64,000 nt of DNA. Origin: Penicillium oxalicum. Taxonomy: Eukaryota; Ascomycota; Eurotiomycetes; Eurotiales; Aspergillaceae. Where the stretch lies: the NCBI RefSeq assembly GCF_001723175.1, contig NC_064656.1, forward strand, positions 1,364,001-1,428,000. Reading direction: 5' to 3'. Numbering within the stretch: the first letter of the stretch is position 1; the number at the start of each line of letters is the position of its first letter. Made by a program: the position numbers and the translations under genes. Below the pieces are notes generated by a model. It saw only the letters and a program-made list of their open reading frames with translations, searched no databases and was not told where the DNA came from. This document shows, in pieces, positions 23,434 through 35,313 of this stretch.

Positions 23434-26326
23434 ATGGGTTCGCTCGTCAGCTTCATTGTCGTTTACGTCTTGGGGGGCATCACCTTCATCCCCTTAGTCC
23501 TTTTGGGAGCCTTCCTGTATACCTACCTGACCCTCCCGGATTCGCCCTCCTCCGACCAGTCATACAACCGCAAGACTGATGAGCTTCGCCGGCCCGACGA
23601 CGACGAGCATAGCTTGAAGTCTGGCACTGATCAGCTCGCCGAAGAGTTTCATCGTGCGCATGACTCCGAAGTTGCGACTGGATACTTTGCGGTCTGTCGT
23701 GAATATGTACCGGGCGGAGTCAATGGAAAGCCGCCCGAGAGGACGACGCCTGCTGGGGAGGTCGTGGCCACTGAGAGCCCCAGTGTCTACCAATCAATGT
23801 ATCGGAGTTTGTTTGAAAGAAAGCAGACGCCGAGTATTGAACCAGCAAAATCAAACGGGAAGAATGTCAAGCGAGCGCGCAATGTATTCTACATTGTACT
23901 TCGGTATGCTCATTCCACCACTCACATCTTCGATGAACGGGCAAGACTAACCTAAGGTACTCGCCGGAAGTCACGGACACCTCATGCTTTACGACGATGC
24001 TAACCAGGTCGACGTTCGCTACGTTATTTCCCTTGCCCACCACGATGTGACCATTCACAGTGGCGAAAGTGATATCCCCGAAGGCGAGCTTTGGATAAAA
24101 CGCAACTCCATCTGTCTGTCGAGGCGACTGGACTCCCTTGGCGACCTGGGAGGTCCAACGCCGCCGTTCTTTTTGTTCTCTGAAAGTTTGTCGGAAAAGG
24201 AGGATTTCTATCTTGCTATGCTCCGCAATCAATCAAAACTCTGGGACTCAGCGGATCGTCCGCCGAAGCGTCAGGAATTCGACGTGAAACACGTTGTCTC
24301 GTTGGTCCAGCGCCTGCATTCGTCCGAGGAACAAATGCAGACCAGATGGATAAATGCGCTTTTTGGCCGCCTCTTCCTTGCTCTGTACCGCACACCAGAG
24401 TTAGAACAGTTCATTGGCAGTAAGATCGCAAAGAAGATCTCACGAGCGAACAAGCCAAACTTCATCAGCAAAATTGGGCTTCAGAAGATCGACATGGGGG
24501 AAGGGGCACCGTTTATCACCAATCCCAGGCTCAAGGACCTGACCGTGGATGGCAACTGCTGTGTAGAGGCAGATGTTCAGTACTCAGGGAACTTCCGGCT
24601 GGAGATCTCAGCCACTGTGCGCATTGACCTGGGCCAGCGATTTAAAGCTCGTGAGGTTGACATCGTACTCGCTGTGGTTCTGAAAAAGATGGAGGGCCAT
24701 CTCCTCCTCCGCTTCAAGCCTCCTCCAAGTAACCGGCTGTGGATGGCATTTGAGAGCATGCCCAAAATTGAGATGGACATCCAGCCCATCGTCAGCTCAA
24801 AGCAAATCACATTCAGCCCTATCCTTCGAGCCATCGAGAGTCGTATCCGAGAAGTGGTGGCCGAGAGCGTGGTCTTGCCATTCTGGGATGACATTCCTTT
24901 CATGGATACCCACGGGCAGGCGTTCCGTGGAGGCATCTGGCAACGAGAGCCTGCAACGAATGTGCCTCCTCTGGACATACCGGACGAATCCGAGAACGCA
25001 GCTACACCATCGCAAAGCCTCCGTGGTGCATCTTCACTTGAAAGTCTGAAGGCCAGGGACGAGCGTGTGATGAGTTCGCCTGCACTGTCAGAATCGCACG
25101 CAGGAATTGTGAATGTGAAGTCTCGGAAGACGCCCCGCGTTTCTGCTGCGGATTTGTCGCATGGTTCGAGCGCTACCGCTACGGGCGTTGAGAGAGTGTC
25201 TGACAGCCTGCCACTACCCCGTGCCATTCGATCGCAGACTTTTTCGAATGCAGCAGATCCTATCGTGACGACAGATACTGCCAATAAAGTGCTCGCAGAG
25301 GCCAAAATTAGCGATAAGAATAGTGCCACCAGCGCCATGATCGAAATCGCCAAGCGTTCTCCACCTTCTTCACCAAAGCGGACTCCAAGTAGCTCGCCAC
25401 CAACCCTAGGGATCACAATGCCTGAAAATGCTATACATAGCCGAAGCTCTTCGATTGCAGACTCTATCGATGGTGTAAGCCTTCATAGCGATCATGTCAT
25501 CCAGACGCCATCGTCCGCACGCCTGGAAAACGTCAATCCACTTGGAGTGCGCAGTCTACGAGGCAATTCGAGCTCTTCTTTAGCCAGTGAGAAGTCCCGT
25601 CGTCGCAGCACAATTGAGACGTCAGGCAAGTTTTCAGAAGAGAAAACAATCGGGAATACTGCAATCAACAATGCGGCAGCAGCTGCGAAGAAATGGGGCT
25701 GGAGTGTATTCGGAAAGGGGGAGTCCAACAACGACGAGACATCTCGTTCCTCGGCGGATAGCTTGAATGTACCCATCGGCCGTGGACACCCTCATCCTCC
25801 CCCAGGGGCGCCTTTGCCGCGGCCGGACAAATTTGCCCTGAAACGAAATTCTGGAACCCTGCCAAAACGCAAACCTGTGGGAGCACAGCCGTCTTCTCCT
25901 GAGAGGTTGATCCCGGACGTGAAAAAAACGGAGCTTCCTCCACCATTGCCTCGCAGAAAGACGAGTGCTGGCCTTTCTCGGCCTGTTCCACCTCCCCCTC
26001 TTCCTCGCCGAAAGCCTGTTGTGCCACCTGATGGTGCTGGCACCCCTGCGGACGATTTACTTGTTGTACAAGCACCGCATGACTCTGCTCCCGACAGCCC
26101 TGCCACTGGAGAGCTTGAATTGGACGACAAGCTCACCCAGTCGTCTCTCGCGAGGGAAGATATGCGTCGAAACGCCGCAATCACCAGCGGCGGCTCATAC
26201 CGGGATCAGCAAGCTGACCAAGACCTTGAGCCTTCGCCGCCCACGGCCCACTCGCTTCCTTCAAGCGTTGACTCGAGCGATCTTTTGCCCCAAGCAGGCC
26301 CCAGTTCAGTGCGTTCAACTGTCTGA
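23434..26326 (+). CDS. PH and SMP domain lipid-transfer protein, Nvj2/TEX2-like
   Basis: ER-anchored tubular-lipid-binding protein. In yeast, Nvj2 of this family works at ER-vacuole and ER-Golgi contacts. Exons 23434-23903 and 23971-26326 (67-bp intron with a CTAAC branch site) give 941 residues. A transmembrane helix is N-terminal (VSFIVVYVLGGITFIPLVLL). A PH-like region spans about residues 150-260 (VFYIVLRHGHLMLYDD, YVISLAHHDVTIHSGESDIP, LWIKRNSICL). The SMP domain lies at about 280-472, from WINALFGRLFLALYRTPELE through GAPFITNPRLKDLTVDG to VVLPFWDDIPFMDT. The remaining 470 residues are Ser/Pro-rich and carry two PPPLPRRK motifs that could bind SH3 domains. The acceptor at 23971 was chosen because it keeps the PH frame. 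Confidence 0.9.
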
Positions 26327-27027
26327 GGGCGGTACACTGGCACGCGAGGTAGTTTCACACGCCGACCAAACGTCGGAGACGGGGCTGGGACTGAACAGGT
26401 TTTGTAGTAGTCCATGGCCGAAATGGATGTGTTAGGCAAGATATCCACCCTGCATGTGCTCTCGCTTCCTTTCTGTGGCTTACTCTTGTACCATAGCCTG
26501 CGAAGGGAGTTTAATTTTGTTTGAAATACGCATCGACAGCGTTCTATACTATACCGCAATTCACACTAGTTCCTCGTTGCCCAAAGTTCCTGTAATCGTT
26601 CTTTTGTTCGTAGACTGGGAATCCGTAGATTTGAAAATTCGGACCAAATAAGTGAAATGAGCGTCACTAGGATATGATGCGTATGATCTGGCAATTATGC
26701 TGCCTGACTCGCCTGGTGGGCAAACCTGAGCGGACGACCCGAGGCTGTGAGGCTTAGACGCTTAGGCGTCGCCAAGACTGACAGGCGCCAACTTTCCCCC
26801 AACGTCATTGCGCTCCACGTGCGGTGCAATCTGTTCGCTCCTCAATTCCTTCCCTGCCCCCCCCCGATTCCACAGTCTACTCGTCTTCGTCGGCATACGA
26901 CTCTGAGTTGGTGATTCACGCTCTGTGAGCACTGAGGATCCGTCTTTGAACCCTCCAGACCGTGGTCGGGCCATCCTACCCCCCCCCCCTGAGTCCGCAT
27001 TGTGTCCCGCACTGCGCTACCATCACC
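26327..27027. other. Intergenic, upstream of SLA2
   Basis: Contains the 3' flank of the PH/SMP gene and the SLA2 promoter. Runs of eight or more C occur near 26860 and 26982, just ahead of the SLA2 start. No extra gene is seen. Confidence 0.45.
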
Positions 27028-30000
27028 ATGAGTCGGTACGTAGGAGTCCAACATGCTCCCATGACATGAGCAGACTTACAAATTCAATTGCGCAGGACCG
27101 AGGCCGATCTGGCCATAAATATCCGCAAGGCGACAAGTATTGGTGAGTGACCTTTTCCGGGACATGCCGGTCTTGCACTCAGGAGACATCAGCATCGAAG
27201 CTAACATTTACTTGCGATAGAGGAAACCGCGCCCAAACGTACGTTCCGCCGAGACCCCGATCCGATTTCGCACTTGAAAGATTACATATCAGGCTTTCTT
27301 CAACAAAAGACAGCTAATCCTGCGCCGTGAATGTAGGAAAGCATGTGCGAAGCTGCATTGTGTACACGTGGGATCACAAATCGTCAGCGGCCTTCTGGGC
27401 GGGTATGAAAGTGTAGGTGGAATCCGCGATCGCAAGGACTATCTCATAACAGGAGTTGATGAGAGTGTCAGCTAATATGCTTTTTTTTCTTGTCTCCCCA
27501 GACAGCCTGTGCTCGCCGACGAGGTCCAAACGTTTAAGGCACTTATCACCATCCATAAAGTCCTCCAAGAGGGACATCCGATCGTGGTTCGCGAGGCACA
27601 GCAACACTCCAACTGGATTGATAGCTTAATGCGAGGTGTTGGGGGTGAAGGGGTCCGAGGTATGGATCGGTTCTTTTATGAGAGGGGGTTGCCGTGGGCC
27701 GTCGCAAGGATTTACGGCAAACTGGTGAGAAAGTTGTGCTGATGATAACTTCACAGGATATGCGCCATTGATCCGCGAATATGTCTTTTTCCTCGAGTCC
27801 AAGCTCTCCTTCCACCGCAATCATCCTGAGTTCAACGGTATGCTCGCAAACTAGGCGCATCATGGGATGAGAGGAAGGGATGGGCTGACATTGCCAGGTC
27901 TCTTCGAATACGAGGAATACATCAGTCTCAAGACTATCAATGATCCAAACGAGGGGTGTGTGACATTGATTTCCAATTGCAAAGATGTGAAGCTGACAGC
28001 AAACCAGATATGAGACTATCACTGATCTTATGACTTTGCAAGATCAGATCGATGGTTTCCAAAAGCTGATCTTTTCGCATTTCCAATCGGGTACACACAA
28101 CGAATGCCGAATTTCCGCACTGGTACCTCTTGTCCAGGAGAGTTATGGCATCTACAAATTTATCACAAGCATGTTGAGAGCCATGCATACCAGTAAGCTC
28201 ACATGTACCCGGCGAACTAGTGCACTGAAGAAGATACTGAAAATGGGAGCTAGCCACCGGAGACGACGATGCTCTCGAGCCACTCCGTTCTCGCTATGAT
28301 GCGCAACACCATCGGCTTGTTCGCTTTTACTACGAATGCTCCAACCTCCGTTACCTGACGAGTCTGATCACCATCCCCAAATTGCCTCAGGATCCACCTA
28401 ATCTCCTCGGAGAGGAGGAGGACCGTCCAGCACTGCCCAAGCGACCGACAAAGGAAGTCGAGCACCAGCCGTCACCCCCGCCAAAGGTCGCAGCCGAACC
28501 GGAACCAATTAGCGACTTCTGGACCAACGAGGCTAAGCGTCAGCAAGAAGAATACGAAGCGGAACAAGTTCGTCTGCAACAGCAGTGGGATGAGCAGCAA
28601 CGGCAGCAAATGCTCGCTCAGCAGGCCCAGCGTGATTTCGAGGAACAGCAACGTCTTCAGGCCGAGCAGCAACGCCTGGCCCAGGAGCAGCTTCTTCGGG
28701 ATCAATTCGCCTCGCAGACACAAGGTCGTCTCGCCGAACTCGAGCAGGAAAACCTAAATGCGCGAGCTCAGTACGAGCGTGATCAGCTTATGCTTCAACA
28801 GTACGATCGCCGCGTCAAGGATCTGGAGGAGCAAATGAACCAGCTGAATGCGAACATGAATTTGCAGAATTCGTCCAAGGACGAGCAGATCCGGGCTCTG
28901 CAGGAACAAGTGAACACATGGCGGACCAAGTACGAAGCTCTGGCCAAGTTGTACTCGCAACTTCGCCAGGAGCATCTGGATCTTCTGCAGACCACCAAGA
29001 GTCTGAAGCTCAAAGCTGCTTCTGCGCAAGAAGCCATCGAGCGCCGTGAAAAATTGGAGCGCGAGCTGAAGACCAAAAATCTGGAGCTTGCTGACATGAT
29101 TCGCGAGCGTGACCGTGCTCTCCACGACAGGGATCGTCTGACCGGTACAAACAAGGATGAGTTGGAGAAAGTCAAGCGCGAGCTCCGTATGGCTCTCGAG
29201 CGTGCTGAGAATGCCGAGCGGTCCAAAGGAAATGAGATTTCCGCTATGCTGTCCAAGTACAACCGCGAGATGGCAGATCTGGAAGAGGCTCTTCGCGTAA
29301 GTGACACCGGCTCCCGGGACGGTTCACAAACCTGCTCAATAGCTGACTGTCCCGATTACAGAACAAGACTCGAGCGCTCGAGGACATCTCCAGCCGCAAC
29401 AATGAGCGGTCGAGTGACCACGATCTGGCTCTCCGCGAAAAGGACGAGGAGATCGAGGTGTACAAATCAGGCATGGAGCAGGCGTTGATGGAGCTGGAAG
29501 AGCTGAAGCTTGTGAGTGGATAGACACAGCAAAACCTCCCTGAAAGAAATACTAACGTGCCCTATTCTTCATCCAGAGCCAAGGTGACGTTGATCATGCG
29601 TTGGACAGTCAGATTGACACGGTCCTTCACGGAACCGTCACCAAGATCAACGACATTATTGACTCGGTGCTGCAGACTGGAGTGCAGCGTGTCGACGACG
29701 CTCTGTACGAGTTGGACTCTTCCATGCAAGCTGGTAACCAGAACGCATCGCCACCTTACGTTCTGTCACAGATCGAGAAGGCCTCGGCTTCTGCCACAGA
29801 ATTCTCGACTGCCTTCAACAACTTCATTGCCGATGGTCCGAACAGTCCCCATGCAGAGATTATCCGCACTGTCTCCGTGTTCTCTGGCTCCATTGCTGAT
29901 ACATTGAGCAATACCAAGGGTCTGTCACGATTTGCTAATGATGACAAGAGCTCCGACCAACTGTTCAACGCGGCGCGCAAGTCCGCTCAGGCAACTGTGC

Positions 30001-31012
30001 GCTTCTTCCGAGGACTACAGTCTTTCCGACTCGAAGGGATGGAGCCTCTGCAGAAGACCGACGTGGTCATCAACAACAACCTGGAGGTCCAACGCGATTT
30101 GCAGGCTCTTTCGAAGATGGTGGAAGCGTTCCAGCCTAAGAGCAGCAAGATCGCCACCAACGGTGACCTGGGCGACTTGGTCGATCAGGAGCTTCTGAAG
30201 GCTGCGGACGCCATTGATGCCGCTGCGCAGCGTCTGGCCAAGCTTAAGAACAAGCCTCGCGATGGCTACTCCACTTACGAGCTGCGTATCAATGACGCTA
30301 TTCTCGCTGCCGCCATTGCGGTGACCAACGCCATTGCCGAGCTCATCAAGGCCGCTACCGAGTCTCAGCAAGAAATTGTCCGCGAAGGTCGCGGCAGCTC
30401 AACGCGCACGGCGTTCTACAAAAAGAACAACCGCTGGACCGAAGGTTTGATTTCTGCCGCCAAGGCCGTCGCATCCTCAACGAACACTTTGATCGAAACC
30501 GCCGACGGTGTGATCTCCGGTCGGAAGACTCCTGAACAGCTCATCGTTGCTTCCAATGATGTCGCCGCTAGTACCGCACAGCTCGTGGCCGCTAGCCGTG
30601 TCAAGGCCACCTTCATGAGTAAGACTCAGGATCGCCTGGAGGGTGCTAGCAAAGCCGTTGGTGCTGCGTGCCGCGCCTTGGTGCGACAAGTGCAGGAGAT
30701 CATCAAGGAAAAACACAGCAGTGACGTCGAGGCGGAAGACTTCGCCAAGCTGAGCTCCCACGAATTCAAAGTCCGCGAGATGGAACAGCAGGTATGTCCT
30801 TCTTTCTTTTTCAACGCTTCCACTTCGCTTCTTTTTCGTGAGGTTATGTCGGAATTTCCAAGTATCGATCCTTGCCATGATTCCATCCAAGCTAATCCAT
30901 GTTTGTTTTTTCCGTCGCATAACAGGTCGAGATCCTCCAACTTGAGAACAGCCTTGCTCGCGCTCGTACACGTCTTGGTGAAATGCGCAAGATTTCGTAC
31001 CAGGAAGAGTAG
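27028..31012 (+). CDS. SLA2: Endocytic adaptor Sla2/End4 (HIP1R family), left MAT-locus flank
   Basis: Links clathrin coats and PI(4,5)P2 membranes to actin at endocytic patches; the A. nidulans ortholog is SlaB. Twelve exons: 27028-27035, 27096-27142, 27221-27238, 27337-27412, 27502-27659, 27757-27837, 27898-27955, 28008-28192, 28254-29296, 29362-29511, 29577-30791 and 30926-31012. They sum to 3126 nt and 1041 residues. The first coding exon is only 8 nt. The ANTH domain is N-terminal (MSRTEADLAINIRKATSIEE, CIVYTWDHKSSAAFWAG, TFKALITIHKVLQEGHP). A Pro-rich linker and a long Gln/Glu-rich coiled coil follow. The THATCH/I-LWEQ actin-binding domain is C-terminal (ILAAAIAVTNAIAELIKAAT, WTEGLISAAKAVASSTNTLI), ending in a coiled tail RLGEMRKISYQEE. 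SLA2 is a standard border gene of ascomycete mating-type loci. Confidence 0.97.
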
Positions 31013-32305
31013 CTGCACCCACATCTCGTGCTTTCACTCGCGGTCCCCCTCCCTCCCAATCATTAATTCCCCCTTGTGTATGCTCAATCTTGTGACCGTG
31101 TCCTCCTTCGAATGCATTTTCTGGGCGGCTCCGATCTTGGCGTCTTGCGGTCGCATCCATCTCCGTAATTTCGGTCGGTAGCTTCTATCTCGAGTCATCA
31201 TATTCGTTAGCAAATCGTACCCATGTTCTCACCTAATGATTCTCGCTTTTCCTCGACGTACTGCCAGCCAAGATCACCCTTATTCACTCACGTATCTCAT
31301 TGGACCGGATCCAGGTTGGTCACCCTCCTTTCCACACAAAAGGCGTCCACATAGAAACTCGTCGGGAGCACGCCGTCATGGTCCCCGACACCTCGACCTG
31401 GTCTCACTGTGGACCCCGGTCGCGAGGCTGTGCATCTGTTTCTTTGTTTCGTTCAAGTCAAGTCCTCGGGTTTTCTCAGACACCGTGTTGCAAGCGTCCA
31501 ATCTCCCTTTGTTGATCCCGGAAACAGGAGAGCGCTCTCGCCAGCCCCTGACTGACCGCACAGACTTTTTCTTTTTGCGAACCGAAATCTCCCCGAGACT
31601 CTTCGGGTGCAGGTCCGCACGGAGCTCTTGCGTGTGCATGGATTGTTTGGTGTGCGTGTCGGGCGCATGGTCGGGTGGGCTGGCTTGGCGCATAAACCTT
31701 GTCTCCGGCCGTCTCCACTTGGGTTTATGCGGGAGTCGAGACCCACTAGCCGTTCATCGCCGATCCGCAGATCGCCGGCCTTGGCATCAACGTCAAACAA
31801 AGAACCATCCTTGTCGTCAACGCCACCTCAGACAAAGAATCTTCGTGAGTCTCGATGCGATGAAGCGCAACACCATGTCAACATGTAAAAAAAAAGGTGA
31901 TGCATTAGTTACTCACCACATTTACTTCTCAATGTCTCCTGTGTTCATAACCGTTCCGGTTTACTGAAGCAGCGAGGCTGGAGCCCTAATCCTGGTTTCA
32001 TTGAACTAAACAAACACTAGGCTAAGTAACCTGACCCCTGATGCACTCATAAATTGAGCATCATTTTCCTGGTGATCAAAAGCCATAAAAATAAAAACCT
32101 GAAACCAGTGTCCCCTGGAAGCATTCGAGACGGTGACGGGGTAATCGAACAGCCATGGACCAGAGATAATCAAACAGCCATGGTAAAAATAAGTCGTCTG
32201 GTCAAGGTCTCACTTCCATAAAACTAAGTCAAAACAAGCCCAATCGTCCCCTGGTTGGAATGCTCGGGTAAGCTGCTGTAGCTGTACCGGAGTTGTCCGA
32301 GAACC
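31013..32305. other. Convergent 3' flanks of SLA2 and the mating-type gene
   Basis: 1.29 kb between two genes that face each other. Open frames exist at 31.2-31.97 kb on both strands but overlap and resemble nothing known. From about 31.97 kb the DNA becomes AT-rich. No gene supported. Confidence 0.45.
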
Positions 32306-33277
32306 TCAAAAGGGAGGAGGGAGGTTCTCAGCCAGGTCGTAGATATTGCCCACAGGTGGAACAAGCTGCGCCAGACGAGCATAAGTCACGACTTCATGGA
32401 CATTGACAGCAGGAATAGAGCTGCAAGTCGAAAAGTTCGCTGGCCAAAGGTGTCGGGGGTGTCGCACCCAAACGTTCCAGCCACACATGAGAACGTAAAC
32501 ATTGGGGTCCGGCAGACGGAACAGACGAGTGCCAATGAACCAGGCAAAGAAGCGTGGGTTCGCGGTCATTCCCAACACATCACGAAGATAGTTGAAAGCC
32601 TTTGCCATTATCTCAAACTGAGGTCGATGGACGGTCACGCCCCAGAAACGACTGATGTACACCGACTTCATCTTTTCAGCACGGCCAGTCAAAGCCGGAC
32701 CGCAAAAGCCTGGATTTTGTCAGCAACTGAATCGATTGAAATAAATGACTTTTTGCTGCTTACATCGAAACATCATGAAGGAGTTCACAGCCCGAGTGCT
32801 CGGAAGGTTCTCAATGGGCATATTGAGACCGAGATTGGTCACAAATTCCCCAACCTGCTGAGCAACGTCAACACCGTTGTCACCCTGGCCGATTCCAAGA
32901 TTTTCAGCAGCAGTATTGATTGCCATGTCATGCGGGCCTGGAGCCTCATTTTCCTGACCAAAGATAACCATATTGGTGACAGGGTCATATTGAACAAGAC
33001 GGTCATCGACGATGGCATATCGAAGTCCATGACGGGGCTGAAGAGATTCGAGCACAAAAAGGTCAAAGTCAGGGTAGAAAGTCATGGTGAGAGCAGCAAA
33101 GTCACGGGCGCTGGTGCCCCGAGGATAGTAGCTGAACATCTCAAGAGATTCGTATTCGTGAGTCGCATTAAGGTAGCGCAAGAGCTTGTGCTCAACCTCG
33201 GACAGGAAAGGTCCCATTGCCGGACTGGAGAGTCCACTGGGCGGACTCTGATGAGCTAGTGGGACTTCGTCAGACAT
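32306..33277 (-). CDS. MAT1-1-1: Mating-type alpha-box (MATalpha_HMG) transcription factor, MAT1-1-1 candidate
   Basis: Predicted DNA-binding regulator of mating identity. Exons 33277-32764 and 32709-32306 with a 54-bp intron give 305 residues. The alpha box starts near residue 162 with RAVNSFMMFR and crosses the intron to CFCGPALTGRAEKMKSVYIS. It then shows RFWG (Trp194), FEIMAKAFNYLRDVLG, and a C-terminal part with LFRLPDPNVYVLMCGW (Trp249). These match the family pattern of N-S-F..FR, an invariant W, an AKA..-RD helix and P..Y....GW. The intron lies inside the box, as is common for alpha-box genes. Position between SLA2 and APN2 supports the call. Oddities: about 160 residues precede the box and only about 50 follow it, the reverse of the usual layout, and the box is divergent. 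It could be a divergent or secondary MAT alpha-box gene rather than orthodox MAT1-1-1. Confidence 0.78.
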
Positions 33278-34485
33278 TTTAAAATCAAAGTTGAGTCAAT
33301 AAGTGTTTGAAATTTTGAAAGGTTGAATGAGAGTATTGTAAAGTGGAAAGAGGGTTGAAGAAAAAAAAAAGGTTGCCAATTTGGGGGGGGAATAGAGGCA
33401 TTTATGTGTTTCTGGGGGCGGGTCTCACGCGCTTGGTGACTAGTGTCGATTTAGAGAGCCAATAATCTGGGCCTGTAATGTTTGCTTCGTTGTCGTGGGG
33501 CCTTGAGAGAAACCTGAAGAAAGCAAACAAATCTGGTGGTTGCCTGGGCAGGTTGGGGAGGAGCGAACTGGAAGGTGCTGGACATGGGGAAAACGAGCAG
33601 GCAGGAGCGGGCCAGCAAGATCAGGGCCTGGATAAGCACAAGCAAAGTCAGCATAAGACTTCTGTATCTCTCTCACAACCAGATGGATGCCGCACAAACC
33701 TGATATGTTCCATGGCACGATCAATTCTCCGCCTTGGCATATCACACCATGCAAGGCGTTCTTCCACAAAGATTAGGGTTTGACGAACTGTGGATCCGGG
33801 TAAGTAGATAGTGGGTCGGCCTCGTGGAATTGCGGGGAAATTTTGAAATTTTAAAAACTCGACCAAAAAAGGCTTGGCAGATTTCACAATGTTGGTATTA
33901 AGTAAAAGCTGAGTATGTATGAGAACGTGGAGAAAGAGTAAAATGATTAAGGTAAGCTCGTATACAGTATATGATGTTGATATCAAGCACAGAATCAGAA
34001 GCTAGGGAAGCTGATGGAGCAATCGATTTTGCAGTTGGTGAAGCTGGTGGTGCTGTTTAAGCTGGTGGTGCTTGTGAAGCTGGTGAAGCTGATCGAGCTG
34101 GTCGAACTGGTCGAGACGAAATTGGTGATGGGGATAGTATATGAAGACTTTGAGGGCAAGGAACTCAGTTAACCAAGCAAAAAGACAAAGAAAAAGTATT
34201 TGGCTCAAGAAAAAGCAGAAGATATTGTTTCTGGAATGAGAGCAACTCCAGAATTGAAACAGAGTAAGAGGGATGTGCAGATGCTTGAGGTATTGACGTA
34301 TGGGAACTCAAAATAGAAAGAGCAATTAGACTGGGAGAAAAGAAAGGCCCAGGTCATCCGAGAGCGAAAGCCTGAGCTAAATTGAGCATATAAGGCAGAC
34401 AATTTGTTTGGAGAAATATTCGAGGTTCAATGGAGGCATAGATGGTAACAAATATGGATGACATGAATTATCAACCCTCCTTGTA
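33278..34485. other. Upstream region of the alpha-box gene, no second gene seen
   Basis: Contains the promoter of the mating-type gene, with an A run at about 33361-33371 and a G run near 33384. Frames at 33.44-33.99 kb on both strands overlap and show no HMG-box or other MAT motif. A short imperfect 9-bp repeat is listed separately. Confidence 0.45.
34033..34116. repeat. Imperfect 9-bp tandem repeat (aagctggtg type)
   Basis: About nine degenerate copies of a unit close to aagctggtg, such as gaagctggtgg, taagctggtggtg, gaagctggtgaagctg and gagctggtcgaactggtc. The antisense frame reads as repeated His/Gln/Leu, but the frame is short and I do not consider it a gene. It lies 370 bp before the larger minisatellite and differs from it in sequence. 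Confidence 0.7.
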
Positions 34486-35190
34486 GTTTGAAGAGGTGAG
34501 TTTGAAGAGGTGAGTTTGAAGAGGTGAGTTTGAAGAGGTGAGTTTGAAGAGGTGAGTTTGAAGAGGTGAGTTTGAAGAGGTGAGTTTGAAGAGGTGAGTT
34601 TGAAGAGGTGAGTTTGAAGAGGTGAGTTTGAAGAGGTGAGTTTGAAGAGGTGAGTTTGAAGAGGTGAGTTTGAAGAGGTGAGTTTGAAGAGGTGAGTTTG
34701 AAGAGGTGAGTTTGAAGAGGTGAGTTTGAAGAGGTGAGTTTGAAGAGGTGAGTTTGAAGAGGTGAGTTTGAAGAGGCGAGTTTGAAGAGGTGAGTTTGAA
34801 GAGGTGAGTTTGAAGAGGTGAGTTTGAAGAGGTGAGTTTGAAGAGGTGAGTTTGAAGAGGTGAGTTTGAAGAGGTGAGTTTGAAGAGGTGAGTTTGAAGA
34901 GGTGAGTTTGAAGAGGTGAGTTTGAAGAGGTGAGTTTGAAGAGGTGAGTTTGAAGAGGTGAGTTTGAAGAGGTGAGTTTGAAGAGGTGAGTTTGAAGAGG
35001 TGAGTTTGAAGAGGTGAGTTTGAAGAGGTGAGTTTGAAGAGGTGAGTTTGAAGAGGTGAGTTTGAAGAGGTGAGTTTGAAGAGGTGAGTTTGAAGAGGTG
35101 AGTTTGAAGAGGTGAGTTTGAAGAGGTGAGTTTGAAGAGGTGAGTTTGAAGAGGTGAGTTTGAAGAGGTGAGTTTGAAGAGGTGAGTCTG
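34486..35190. repeat. 14-bp minisatellite, about 50 near-perfect copies, inside the MAT locus
   Basis: The unit gaggtgagtttgaa repeats head to tail for 705 bp, about 50 copies. I see one internal variant, a T-to-C change at 34777 giving gaggcgag. Degenerate units continue to about 35220 (gaggtgagtctgaagagatgagtggaag). The unit length is not a multiple of three, so it cannot encode a simple repeated peptide in one frame. The plus strand of the unit holds six G, four A, four T and no C. Every unit contains GAG-GTGAGT, a consensus 5' splice site on the plus strand. Homogeneity suggests recent expansion or ongoing gene conversion. Confidence 0.97.
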
Positions 35191-35313
35191 AAGAGATGAG
35201 TGGAAGAGGTTAATCTGAAGACACAGTGAAGTCAGTATTCATCACACATGAAAGATGGACAAGAGATTGATGGGCCATAAGAGAGCCCATGATGCTAAGA
35301 AGCATGATGAGCT

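Noticed and set aside
24577..25416. 279-codon antisense ORF opposite the PH/SMP gene
   Set aside because: It overlaps the conserved SMP domain coding sequence and has no recognisable motifs of its own.
31236..31967. 243-codon ORF downstream of SLA2
   Set aside because: Overlaps the expected SLA2 3' UTR, has no recognisable sequence, and the opposite strand is equally open.
33440..33986. Possible second MAT gene upstream of the alpha-box gene
   Set aside because: Frames on both strands are short and overlapping, and contain neither an HMG-box nor an alpha-box pattern.
34002..34208. 68-codon minus-strand ORF with a hydrophobic start and His/Gln/Leu repeats
   Set aside because: The repeated part is only the translation of the 9-bp repeat, and there is no pheromone-type processing or CaaX motif.
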